In this document: positions 10,212 through 20,456 of the stretch, piece by piece
Numbering within the stretch: the stretch's first letter is position 1
Layout of the letters: each line of letters starts with the position of its first letter
Origin: Ilex aquifolium
Lineage: Eukaryota > Streptophyta > Magnoliopsida > Aquifoliales > Aquifoliaceae
NCBI GenBank assembly: GCA_951799425.1
Contig: OX637391.1
Coordinates: 54,969,069 to 55,033,068, forward strand
Direction of reading: 5' to 3'
DNA length: 64,000 nucleotides
Notes under the pieces: model-generated
Told to the model about the DNA's origin: nothing
The model's input: only the letters and a program-made list of their open reading frames with translations
Databases searched by the model: none
Position numbers and translations under genes: made by a program

Positions 10212-12359
10212 ATGGTAACAACTCGAAATATGAGCAGAAGTCAAACAAACCTACCACACATGCAAGATCAGCAGGAAGCCACCAACGGCAGACAACCCGA
10301 GAACATCCAAGAGACTAATCCCCCCATTAATAACGAGATGGAGGCCCTTCGCCTCGTCAACCAACGCTTGCTAAGGGAAAATGCAGAGCTATCAAAGCTC
10401 ATACAACGCCCACAGGAGGCACGACCGGCCCAAGAAGGCCAGAATAATCCCCCTCATAGGGAACAACGACACTGGGACCCCCTTAGAGAGGTCAACGAAG
10501 GAGGAGAGAGCAGCCAGACCAGGGGGCATGTTCCTTACCTACCCCCTAGGAATGGCCACAATGATGAAGTGCAAAGTCAGAACGATGGGGGTGAGAGGGA
10601 CGATTTTTTCCCTTACCCGCAAGACAGAAGAGAACAGCATTGGGAGCAACGCTTCAAAGGCATCCAGCAAGAGCTCAGCCATATGAAGGAGGCTGTAAAG
10701 AGCAAGACTCCGGTTACAATGGATGTCCTAGTACAACAAACCGAGTCCCCATTCACCACTGGAGTGCTACACTTTCCTCTCCCACCAAAGTTCAGGATGC
10801 CACAAATAGAGGTCTTTGACGGAACGAAAGATCCCGTAGATCATCTCAACACTTACAAGAACCAGATGGAGCTGCATGGATACCAGGATCCTGTACGTTG
10901 CAGAGCTTTTGCCATCACATTGAAAGGCTCCGCCCTAGCCTGGTTTCACAGGCTCCCACCGGCCTCGATCTCATCCTTTAAAGAGCTCTCCATAGCTTTC
11001 GTATCTCACTTTATAGGAGCCAGGATATACAGAAAGTCGAGCTACCACCTACTGAATGTGAAACAGGGGCCCCAAGAAAACCTGAGGTCTTATGTCCAAA
11101 GGTTCAACTCGGAGACACTAAAAGTAGACGTTCCAGACGAAAAATTCGCCATAACTGCCTTTATTGCAGGGTTGGGAGTGCAATCAAAGGATCTAATGTT
11201 CTCCATATCGAAGAACCCACAGGCAAGTATGGCTGAGGTGTTAGCCAAGGCAGAGAAGTATATAAATGGTGAAGAGACACTCCTTTCCAAAGTTGGGGGT
11301 ACATCCTCACGAAAGGAGAAGGAAAAAGAAGAAAAGAGAAGGGACCGGAGTCCCAGGAAGGAAAAAGGGCGAGAGAGGTCTCCAAGAAGGGATAGGGACC
11401 GCTCGCCAAAGAGAAGAGGAAATGTCAGAGATCGCCTGGGCCCCATGCAGCCTGAACTACAGCCCAGATACGAACCTCAGCGATTCACCCCACTCACTGC
11501 CGCTGTGTCACAAGTCCTGTATGAGGTCCAAAACGAGAAGTTCTTAAGATGGCCACCTCGGATGAAAGCAGATCCGGCCAAGAGAGACCCCACGAAGTAC
11601 TGCGATTACCACAGAGATCATGGTCACCACACTGATGACTGCATTCAATTAAAGAAGGAAATCGAGTTCCTGATACAGCGAGGTCAGTTACGTCGCTTCG
11701 TAGCCCATGACAACCAGAACCGAGCTTTTCCACCTCCACCACCCCAACAGCAGGCACCTGCACCACATCAGCAGCCTCTGGGTGAGATTAGAGTAATATC
11801 TGGAGGGTTCGCGGGAGGCGGAAAGTCCAGCTCAGCTAGGAAAGCACACCTCCGACGGATCAGAGCCGAAGAAGCTCTCGAAGTACACGCTGTATCCAAA
11901 GCACCACGTTTAGATACCGCTATCACATTTTCAGATGCTAATTTGGAGGGATGCCAGTACCCTCATGATGATCCGTTGGTGGTACGAGTTGTGGTGGCTA
12001 ATAGAACCGTTCATCGGGTTCTAATTGATAACGGGAGCTCGGCAGATATCATTTTCGCACCTGCATTCGACAAGATGGACACAGGAAGGGAGAGACTTGA
12101 ACCTGTAAACACTCACTTGCTGGGATTCTCCGGGGAAAGGGTGCTCCCCCTGGGTTCGATCCAACTCGTGCTCACCCTAGGGGACCCGCCTTGCCAAGCC
12201 ACCACAACCGTAAAATTTCTAGTGGTCGATGCATCCTCTGCATACAACATCTTGCTTGGAAGGTCATCCCTTAATTCTATGAAAGCAATCCCGTCTGCCT
12301 ATCACTTGGTCGTAAAATTCCCTACAGAAAATGGAATCGGAGTAGTCAGAGGAGACTAG
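10212..12359 (+). CDS. gag: Retrotransposon gag-protease polyprotein (715 aa)
   Basis: Capsid and aspartic protease part of the Tat polyprotein. After a Gln/Glu-rich N-terminus the gag domain spans about residues 165-360 (FDGTKDPVDHL, LKGSALAWFH). A strongly basic Arg/Lys/Glu linker follows at ~365-405. Then comes a zinc-knuckle-like block, CDYHRDHGHHTDDC, at ~455-470, and a retroviral-type protease near 590-660 with the active-site motif DNGSSAD. ATG 10212 lies ~45 bp after the primer-binding site. The frame ends at TAG 12357-12359. The related element reads a sense codon there and continues into pol, so this stop, plus a one-base shift just after it, looks like decay. Confidence 0.9.
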   Translation: MVTTRNMSRSQTNLPHMQDQQEATNGRQPENIQETNPPINNEMEALRLVNQRLLRENAELSKLIQRPQEARPAQEGQNNPPHREQRHWDPLREVNEGGESSQTRGHVPYLPPRNGHNDEVQSQNDGGERDDFFPYPQDRREQHWEQRFKGIQQELSHMKEAVKSKTPVTMDVLVQQTESPFTTGVLHFPLPPKFRMPQIEVFDGTKDPVDHLNTYKNQMELHGYQDPVRCRAFAITLKGSALAWFHRLPPASISSFKELSIAFVSHFIGARIYRKSSYHLLNVKQGPQENLRSYVQRFNSETLKVDVPDEKFAITAFIAGLGVQSKDLMFSISKNPQASMAEVLAKAEKYINGEETLLSKVGGTSSRKEKEKEEKRRDRSPRKEKGRERSPRRDRDRSPKRRGNVRDRLGPMQPELQPRYEPQRFTPLTAAVSQVLYEVQNEKFLRWPPRMKADPAKRDPTKYCDYHRDHGHHTDDCIQLKKEIEFLIQRGQLRRFVAHDNQNRAFPPPPPQQQAPAPHQQPLGEIRVISGGFAGGGKSSSARKAHLRRIRAEEALEVHAVSKAPRLDTAITFSDANLEGCQYPHDDPLVVRVVVANRTVHRVLIDNGSSADIIFAPAFDKMDTGRERLEPVNTHLLGFSGERVLPLGSIQLVLTLGDPPCQATTTVKFLVVDASSAYNILLGRSSLNSMKAIPSAYHLVVKFPTENGIGVVRGD

Positions 12360-12373
12360 CGTGTAGCAAGAGA

Positions 12374-15300
12374 ATGCTACATGACTTCTGTAAAAGGAAG
12401 GAGGTTGAGAACATCCAATTGGATGAACTCGACATGAGAGATGAAATGGAAACAAGACCAATGCCCTCAGAAGAGCTGGAACCAATTTGGCTTGATGGGG
12501 AGCCAGAACACCTCGTCTATGTGGGTTCCAGACTGAACAATGAGCTCAAAGGTCTCCTCATCCAGTTCCTGAAGGAGAATATAGGAGTGTTTGCTTGGAA
12601 GCAAGAAGATATGGAGGGTATTGACTCTTCGGTTATTACCCATAAGCTAAGTGTGAACCCAACTTGCAAACCCGTCAAACAGAAGAGAAGGAGTTTTGCT
12701 GCAGAAAGACAAAGGGCAATAAATGAGGAGGTCGGAAAACTAATCCATGCCAAAGCCATCAGGGAAGTTGACTACCCAACCTGGTTGGCAAATGTGGTTC
12801 TTGTCAAAAAGACCAACGGTAAATGGCGACTGTGCATCGACTTTACTGACCTCAACCGAGCATGCCCTAAGGATAGCTTTCCCTTACCTCGGATTGACTT
12901 AATAGTGGACGCCACAGTCGGGCACGAGCTACTTAGCTTCATGGACGCTTTCTCAGGTTACAACCAGATCAGGATGGATCCCAGCGACCAAGAAAATACC
13001 TCCTTTGTAACGGAACAAGGAACATACTGTTATCAGGTCATGCCTTTTGGATTGAAAAACGCTGGAGCCACTTACCAGCGGTTGGTGAATAGGATGTTCC
13101 AAAAGCAGATAGGTGCATCTATGGAGGTCTACATCGACGATATGTTAGTAAAGTCACTGAAGGCAGAGTTCCACATCGAGCACCTGGCTGAATCATTCCA
13201 GATTCTAAAGGAATACAAGATGAAGCTCAACCCTGCGAAGTGTGCATTCGGCGTCTCAGCCGGAAAGTTTCTGGGTTTCATAGTTAGCAGCCGAGGGATT
13301 GAAGCTAACCCAGAGAAGGTTAGGGCAATGGTGGAAATGCAGTCACCATCCAACACAAAGGAGGTCCAACGCTTGACAGGCAGGATAGCTGCTCTGAGCC
13401 GTTTTGTGTCTAGGTCAAGCGATAAATGCCAGCCATTCTTTCAGATCTTGAAGAAGGCGTTCCAGTGGGATACCAAGTGTGAAGAAGCATTCGAAGCCCT
13501 GAAAAATTATATGAGCTCTCCTCCTGTTTTGGTAAGCCCTTTAGAAGGGGAAGTCCTTACTCTCTACCTAGCAGTTTCAGATTTTTCAACAAGCGCAGCA
13601 CTGGTTAGGGAGCGAGACAGAGCTCAGCAACCAGTCTATTACTGTAGCAGAGCTCTGAGGGGGGCAGAGGAGAGATATCCAAAGATGGAAAAACTCGTTC
13701 TAGCGTTGGTTACAACAGCCAGAAGACTGAGGCCCTATTTCCAGGCTCATACTATTAAGGTTCCAACAGACCAGCCGATGAAGCAAGTGCTACATAAGCC
13801 AGAGTCCTCGGGAAGGTTGGTTAAATGGGCCATAGAGCTCAGTGAGTTTGATATCAAATATAAGCCAAGAACTGCCATCAAAGGGCAAATTTTGGCAGAT
13901 TTCATCGCAGAATTCACAACAACAGCGCCTTTGGAAACCATAGATTTAGTACCAGACCTCCCCATATGGAGGTTTTCAGTAGATGGGGCTGCCAATGCTC
14001 AGGGGAGCGGTGCAGGAATGATCCTGACCTCTCCAGAAGGAATAGATGTCAAATATGCCCTTAGATTTGGGTTCAAGGCTTCAAATAACGAGGCAGAATA
14101 TGAAGCTGTCATCGCGGGGCTCAATCTTGCTTATTCTATGGAAGCAGAGCAGCTGGAGATTTGCAGTGACTCTCAACTGGTAGTAAGGCAGATAGAGGAA
14201 TCCTACGAAGCGAGAGGCGAAAAAATGGTCATTTACCTCAGAAAGGTACGAGAGCTGATAAAGAAATTTGTGCAGGTTAAGGTCAGACACGTGCCCAGAA
14301 CAGAGAATGCACGAGCAGATGCATTGGCAAGGTTAGCAACTACCTCACAAGAAGATTTGGATAGGCTAATACCAGTGGAGCACCTTCCAGAGCCTTCAGT
14401 AAGTATCGAAGAAGAGGACATACTATCAATCGAAGCTCAGCCGAGCTGGATGGACCCCATCATAGGGTACCTGTAGAGTGGGACTCTGCCAAACGATGCC
14501 AAGGAGGCATCTAAGTTGAGGACCAGGTCAGCCAGATTTTCCTTGCTGCAAGGAAATTTGTACAAATAAGGATTCTCAACGCCTCTCCTTAAGTGCGTAG
14601 GAGATGAAGATGCCAACTATATACTCAGAGAAGTACATGAAGAGATATGTGGCAATCACATAGGAGATCGGGCCTTGACAGGAAAAGTACTGAGACAAGG
14701 ATATTATTGGCCAACCATGCTCAAAGATGCCACCGATTTAGTAAAAAAATGCAAGATTTGCCAGGAGCATGCCAATGTTTCCCACTGTCCTCCCGAGTTG
14801 TTAACCTCGGTGATAAGCCCATGGCCTTTTCAGCAGTGGGGTTTGGACATTCTCGGACCCCTTCCCACCGGTGTGGGACAATGCAAGTTTGCTATCATAG
14901 GGGTGGATTACTTCACTAAATGGGCAGAGGTTGAACCTTTGGCAACAATCACTGAGCAAAAAGTCCAAAACTTCGTTTGAAAATCGATAGTTTGCAGGTT
15001 TGGGGTTCTCAGAGCGGTCGTGTCTGACAATGGAAAGCAGTTTGACAACTCAAAATTTAAAAGCTTTTGTGCCGAGCTTGGGATAAAGAACTATTTCTCA
15101 GCTCCTGCACATCCTCAATCCAATGGGCAAGCAGAGGTCACAATCAGAACTATAAAGACAGCTCTGAAGACCAAACTAGAAAATCTAAAAGGTAAGTGGG
15201 TGGAATACATCCCTGAAGTATTGTGGGCCTACAGGACCACCGTCAGATCTGCAACTCAGGAAACCCCCTTTGCTTTGGCCTTTGGAACCGAGGCAATGGC

Positions 15301-15682
15301 CCCTGTTGAGGTGGGGCTCCAATCACCAAGGGTAGAATTTGCAGATGCCGAACACAACGATGAATCTCTCCTATTAAACCTCGATCTCTTGGATGAGAAG
15401 AGAGACAGAACTCTACTTCGTGTCCGAATTTACCAAAAAAGAACTGCAAGATACTACGACAGGAGGGTAAAGCGCAGAAGTTTCAAGGCTGGAGACCTGG
15501 TACTTAGGAGACTTCTGCTTGCAAAGAAGGATCCCACGCATGGGAAGTTGGGACCCAATTGGGAGGGGCCCTATATCGTGTCAAGGGTAATCAGACCAGG
15601 GAACTACGAGCTGCAAACAGAGGAGGGGAAGGTCCTACCTCACTCTTGGAATGCCGAACACCTTAAGAAATTCTTTCAGTAA
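12374..15682 (+). pseudogene. pol: Retrotransposon pol: RT, RNase H, second RNase H, integrase (three in-frame stops)
   Basis: One frame runs the whole way. RT is near codons 120-290 with the catalytic YIDDMLVK. The linked RNase H region (~360-460) is degenerate. A second, archaeal-type RNase H follows at ~530-660 (SVDGAA, NNEAEYEA, SDSQLVV, NARADALA). Integrase starts with an HHCC finger, then the DD35E core (LDILGP, SDNGKQFD, NGQAEV); there is no chromodomain. The frame is cut by TAG 14474-14476, TAA 14567-14569 and TGA 14978-14980. At the 5' end it is one base out of phase with gag, the shift lying near 12390-12400. The domain order and double RNase H are typical of the Tat clade. This copy cannot make full-length pol. 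Confidence 0.9.
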
Positions 15683-16260
15683 GTGTTACCTGTAATAGAA
15701 CTATTCTTAATAAGGATAAACAAGTCTTTTATTCACCCTTATATGACTTCCAAAGTAAAAGAATGTGCAACAAGCTCTACAGCAAACGATAAGCTTCCCA
15801 GCTTATAAAATACAAGATGAGCTCTTCAGCTCATAAACAAACGATAAGCTTCCCAGCTTATAAAATACAAGATGAGCTCTTCAGCTCATAAAGAAAAAAA
15901 AAACGATAAGCTTCTAAGCTTATACAGAACAAGATGAGCTTTTCAGCTCATAAAAAAACGATAAGCTTCTAAGCTTATACAGAACAAGATGAGCTCTTCA
16001 GCTCATTAACAAGCGATAAGCTTCTCAACTTATAAAGTTCAAGATGAGCCCTTCAGCTCGTAAACAAACGATAAGCTTCCCAGCTTATAAAATACAAGAT
16101 GAGCTCTTCGGCTCATAAGCAAACGATAAGCTTCTAAGCTTATAAAACACAAGATGAGCTCTTCAGCTCGTAAATAAGCAACAAGCTTCTCAGCTTATAA
16201 CGTTCAAGATGAGCTCTTCAGCTCATACACAAACGACACGCTTCTGAGCTCATAAAATTC
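15683..16260 (+). repeat. ~55-bp tandem array of paired mini-hairpins
   Basis: From about 15785 some nine imperfect copies follow, each with two inverted repeats: ATAAGCTTCCCAGCTTAT and ATGAGCTCTTCAGCTCAT. Copies differ slightly (AAGCTTCTAAGCTTAT, AAGCTTCTCAACTTAT). Spacer poly-A runs vary in length. The array lies between the pol stop and the convergent 3' end of opposite-strand gene A. The first ~100 bp after pol are unremarkable. Confidence 0.85.
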
Positions 16261-16391
16261 AAAGCTGGTCTCTTCTTGGAGACACCAACAGTCTTTCCCC
16301 CACGACTAGTAGTCCTTGTGCACAGCCTACGCACTCGAAGACCCCAATATGTTTGGTACAACGGAGATCACTTACGAAATCAGTTAGGAAT

Positions 16392-16575
16392 TAAGGTAAG
16401 TGCAAACATGATCTTCTGTTTTCCATCAATATTCGTGGTCCGACCTGTGGAACTAGTCATGGACTAAGGTCAGTACAAACATGATCTTCTGTTTTCCATC
16501 AATATTCGTGGTCCGTCCTGTGGAACCAGTCATGGACTAAGGTCAGTACAAACATGATCTTCTATTTTCCATCTA
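16392..16575 (+). repeat. ~80-bp tandem repeat, just over two copies
   Basis: A unit containing GTACAAACATGATCTTCTG, TTTTCCATCAATATTCGTGG and GTCATGGACTAAGGTCA is present twice, followed by a partial third. The remaining bases up to 16773 are spacer before the end of opposite-strand gene A. Confidence 0.8.
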
Positions 16576-16773
16576 CGTTCGTGTCCTGAACACAAAGAGT
16601 GTGCTGAAATAAGTTTACAGAATTCGGGATCAGCTCCTCAGTTCATAAAGATTCAAAAATGAAAGATCTGGTATTCAGAATGTCCAAGAATACAAACGTT
16701 CAAGAAAAGTATAAAGAGAGCCATAATTTGGCATCGTTCAAGAAAATAAAGGAAATACAAGGGTACAGAGGTC

Positions 16774-17862
16774 CTAGTCCCTTCTAAACTGCGACTTCAG
16801 CTCAGCAACTTCTTCCTTCAGGCTAGCATTCTCCTTCTTCAGCTCGTCCCTTTCTTGCTCAGCCTTATAAAGTGAATCAAGAAGCTTCTGACCCGTTGGG
16901 GTAAGGAAAATGGTGGACAGAGAGTTAGGGGAAGAGGAGTCATCCCTCTTACGCTTCTTTGAACTTGTGCCGATGTCTCCACCCTCGTCAGAATCCCCTT
17001 CCTCGTCAGAGTCAGAGAAAGAGGTCCAGGAAGAGTAGGGAACAGAGGAAAATTCATACTCAGTCGCCAGGGCCCCAAACAAATAAAGGTTCTCATTCGT
17101 CATCAGCTCAGAATAAGTCCTAGACTCCGCAAGCAGCAACTCGTTGATATTCACCATCTCTGGCACGTCTAGATCAGGTGGACCTGTACATCAAAAAACA
17201 TAGTAAGAATGCATCTTCAAAAGGAGATGTTCAAAAGAGCTCAGCTCGAACCTACCCGTACGAGAGAAGCTCTTCCAGGACCGTGGGATCCTAGCTTCAC
17301 GACAACGATCCTCAGTGGACCTCCAAGACTCTCCAGAAGCGAAAAAGAAACTTTTAGACCATCCTTCAGGATTGAAGGGAAGGCCTAAAACCAAAGGACG
17401 TAACTTAAAATTCCTCCAACGGAAGAAGCTGAAGTAGGGGGCATCATCTTCCTCGATCTTAAAGAAATACAGAAACTCGGAAACATAAGGGAACCTGCCA
17501 AGGCCATGTAGGCGACAGAATAGGAAGAAGCTTACCATAGCGGCCCATCCTCGTGGGGAAAGGTGAGAAGGACATAGGCCATAGTGAGCAAGGACTCGCC
17601 CTATGGCCGGATGAATGGGAAGGCGAAGTCCCATGTCCATGGCACCTTCAAAAAAGCAGACTTCCCCTCTAGGAAGGTAGTTGCAGGGTTCATCTGGAGT
17701 AGGGACTCGCAAAGGTAAATCAAGATCAAGAAGGAACCGTTTCTTGATGGCTTTCAAATCAGAGGGCTCTAAGGTTGAAGGAGATAGGTAGCGACAGTGC
17801 CACTTCCACTCGATTCCGAAGGAAGTCCGCTCCTCGAACAAAGAAGAACCAGGGGTCGCCAT
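16774..17862 (-). CDS. Opposite-strand retroelement gene A: Transposase_28-like protein (338 aa, two exons)
   Basis: Lies between pol and the 3' LTR, antisense to gag-pol. Exon 1 17862-17256 ends ACGG before GTAGGT; exon 2 17183-16774 starts after TGTACAG; the junction is phase 1 and gives 339 codons with stop. Residues ~35-190 resemble the Pfam 'putative gypsy type transposon' family (from memory PF04195). Landmarks shared with genes B and C are LRLPIHPAIGRVLAHYG, LSPRGW and a KSFFFASGE block. The C-terminus is acidic (SDSDEEGDSDEGG), then basic (SKKRKRDD), and ends in a ~35-residue coiled coil (EQERDELKKENASLKEE). Function is unknown. No stop interrupts it although the sense gag-pol is broken. 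A TATATAG on the minus strand at ~18143-18149 is a possible promoter. Confidence 0.75.
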
Positions 17863-18856
17863 TAAAGATCACGATAAAAACAGAGAGTAACCACGAAGGA
17901 TCAAGAAAAAGGAATTCAGCAGATGATAGGAGGCTTAGAGAAGATTGGGAGTTTTTAGGAAACCAAAAGCCACAATAAAGGGAGTTGGCTGTCTTTTTGG
18001 TTTCTTAATTAATAAAGGTGGTTGCGGTTATGAAAGACGGTTGGGAAAAAGGCGGGAAAAGAAATTAGCACAAGAATATTCTTTATGTTTGAGCTCAGCC
18101 CGGTCAAAAACATTGAGCTCAGCCCGGTCAAAAACAGAGCACCTATATAGCAAGTCGTTGAGACCTGCGGTACCAAGAGCCCTGCTCATATCAGAATGGA
18201 AAAGTTCCTGATGGGCTCCTCAGTTCATCAAAAGAACTTCGCAGCTCATGAAGTCCGTAGTCTTGCTTGAAGAAGGGCTGAAGCACCCCTCAAAGCAACG
18301 GGGGAAAGGGAAGTACAAGAAAAAGAAAACACAGAAAGAAGTTCAGAAAAATAAAGCAATGAAAGTTGTTATTTATTTCAGAGAAGGTCTATTAAAAGGG
18401 CCATGAAGCTCAGAAAGAGCTTTTAAGTTCACAAAAAGAGTTATATAGCTCAGTAAGAATTCCTAAGTTCACAAACTCGAGCCATGTAGCTCAGAAGGAA
18501 CTCGCCAGTTCACAATATCAAGCTGTGTGGCTCAGAATGAAAGAGAAAAGGGAAGGGATCCCTGAGATACCAAATACCGAGCTCAACACCAAGTCTTCTA
18601 TACTCTTCAAATCTAGTAATTTTGCTTCAAGAAGTGCACAGCACCCCTCAAAGCAAAGGGGGAAGGGGAGTATATAAAGCAAAACGCATATAAAGCAGAA
18701 CAAGTAAATGTACAGTTCGAAATCGAAATTCGAAGGTATATATGTGCTAAGCCAGCATAGGAAAAACAGATGAAGATCACAAAGTAACACAAGTCCCAGC
18801 CCAAGGCAAAGTTACATCTCAAAAATTTTTTTACAAAGAAGAGAGATTACAAAATC
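17863..18856. other. Spacer between opposite-strand genes A and B
   Basis: No coding sequence is supported. A 22-23 bp unit with GAGCTCAGCCCGGTCAAAAAC occurs twice at about 18090-18137. On the minus strand a TATATAG lies at ~18143-18149, ~280 bp upstream of gene A's ATG. From 18380 to 18540 short words related to 'agctcagaaag' and 'agttcacaa' alternate irregularly, as in the hairpin array at 15785. Confidence 0.45.
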
Positions 18857-20456
18857 CTAAGTTTCTGGAGGGGGAGTGGACAGAAGATCCTGCAGCTCGG
18901 CGGATGCAGCCTCAATAGGAGAAGCAGAGCCCGACAGCTCAGAAGGAAAGGACCCAGAAGCTGGAGGAGTAAAATTCTCAGGAATGTTGACCCCAGGAGC
19001 CTCCGCCCTGTCTAGTAGTGATCCTCGCTCAAGGGCTGCGGACACCAGATCAACAGAGAAGGATGCAGCACGAGCAATCACTGGAGGAGCAGGTACATCT
19101 TGGACTGAGGTTTCAGGGAGAAGAGCTGAGTTGTCTTCCTCACCATCAGAGTCGGTTTCCAATTCCCCCTCTGTTGGGATAGGCAAATTAAAATCTAGAC
19201 CGGGAAAGATCTTCGAAGCTTTACGCTGAAAAGCAAGCCACCCAGAGGCCCATTGGGTGGTGGCTTCATCAGTCAGCTCGGCAATTAAATTACTCTTTTC
19301 CTTGAGCTCCTTATGCAGAATCTCATTGGCCTCGCAAATGGTGTCATATTCTTTCTTTGAGAACTCAAGAGAGTTGCGGGCGTCAAAAGCATCCTGATTA
19401 GCCTTAGCCCAGAGCTCAGTTTTATGCTTCAGCTCCTCCCCCACAATCCTTAGCTCATCACGAGCCTTCTTTTCTCCCTCCTCAGCCTTGAACTTGGCTG
19501 CTCTGAAGCCCTTGAGGTCAGAGGATTGCTTCTCCAGTTGTTCAGTTAGGTCCTTCACTTGGTTGTTGAGATCCTCGTTCTCAAAAGACAGCTCCGCAAC
19601 CTTAAGCTCGTACGCCTTCAGAACTTTAACAGAAGACTCAGAAGACCTAACTCTCCTCAGCAAGCCCTTTACATGGATGACCATCTAAAGAGGCACAGAA
19701 AAAAAAAAGAAAAAGTAAGCAGTAAATAGCTGTGACAAAAGGTTAAGCGGATGCCTAAGAATATCAAGACTTATGCTTCAATTTTAAAAGTGTAAACCCA
19801 AGCGTAGGTTGAGCAGAGTAATATATTCTCGGAAGTCCGAGGTCGAATCCACAAGGAATTGTAACAAGTAAACAATCACACAAATACTAATAAATTGAAA
19901 AGAGAAAGTTTGTTTGAGGAGTTTTGATTGAAAATAATTGACTTTAATAATTAAAATCAGTAATAAAAATACTAGAGCATCAGGTACTCCCTCTCAATTC
20001 CATACGGTAATAATAAAAGACTTGAGGCTTAATTTGAAACAGGAATTAAATGTCGGTTAACCCAAATAACAAATCAAGTCATGAAACCAAAAGTTATGAT
20101 CAAATGATTATTCAGAAACCTGAATAATAAATTAATCATATTATTTTATAAAACAATGCTAACACTTCAAACGTGGAATAACCAGTTATTTATTCGCAGG
20201 GAAACTCAAGCAATCGATGTACGTGGCACAACAACTCAGAAGTTTTTACAGAATAAAAACTTTACTAAAAGATCAGAAATTAGATTAACACAATATCATA
20301 AATCATTAAGTACAAAGTCAATGATAATACCGTACTTCACTGAGAGGTTTTCCCTTAGCCCTATCTTAACCTTCTAGCCGGACATGATAAAAGAATTGCA
20401 AAATACACTGAAGAATTCGTGAGCAAAAAGATCCACCCCTCTCAATAGATGAGAGC

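Noticed and set aside
15785..16260. CRISPR-like array of direct repeats
   Set aside because: Repeats are contiguous hairpin units without unique spacers, in a plant retroelement.
18876..19229. 117-codon plus-strand frame
   Set aside because: Shadow of the minus-strand coiled-coil exon of gene B.
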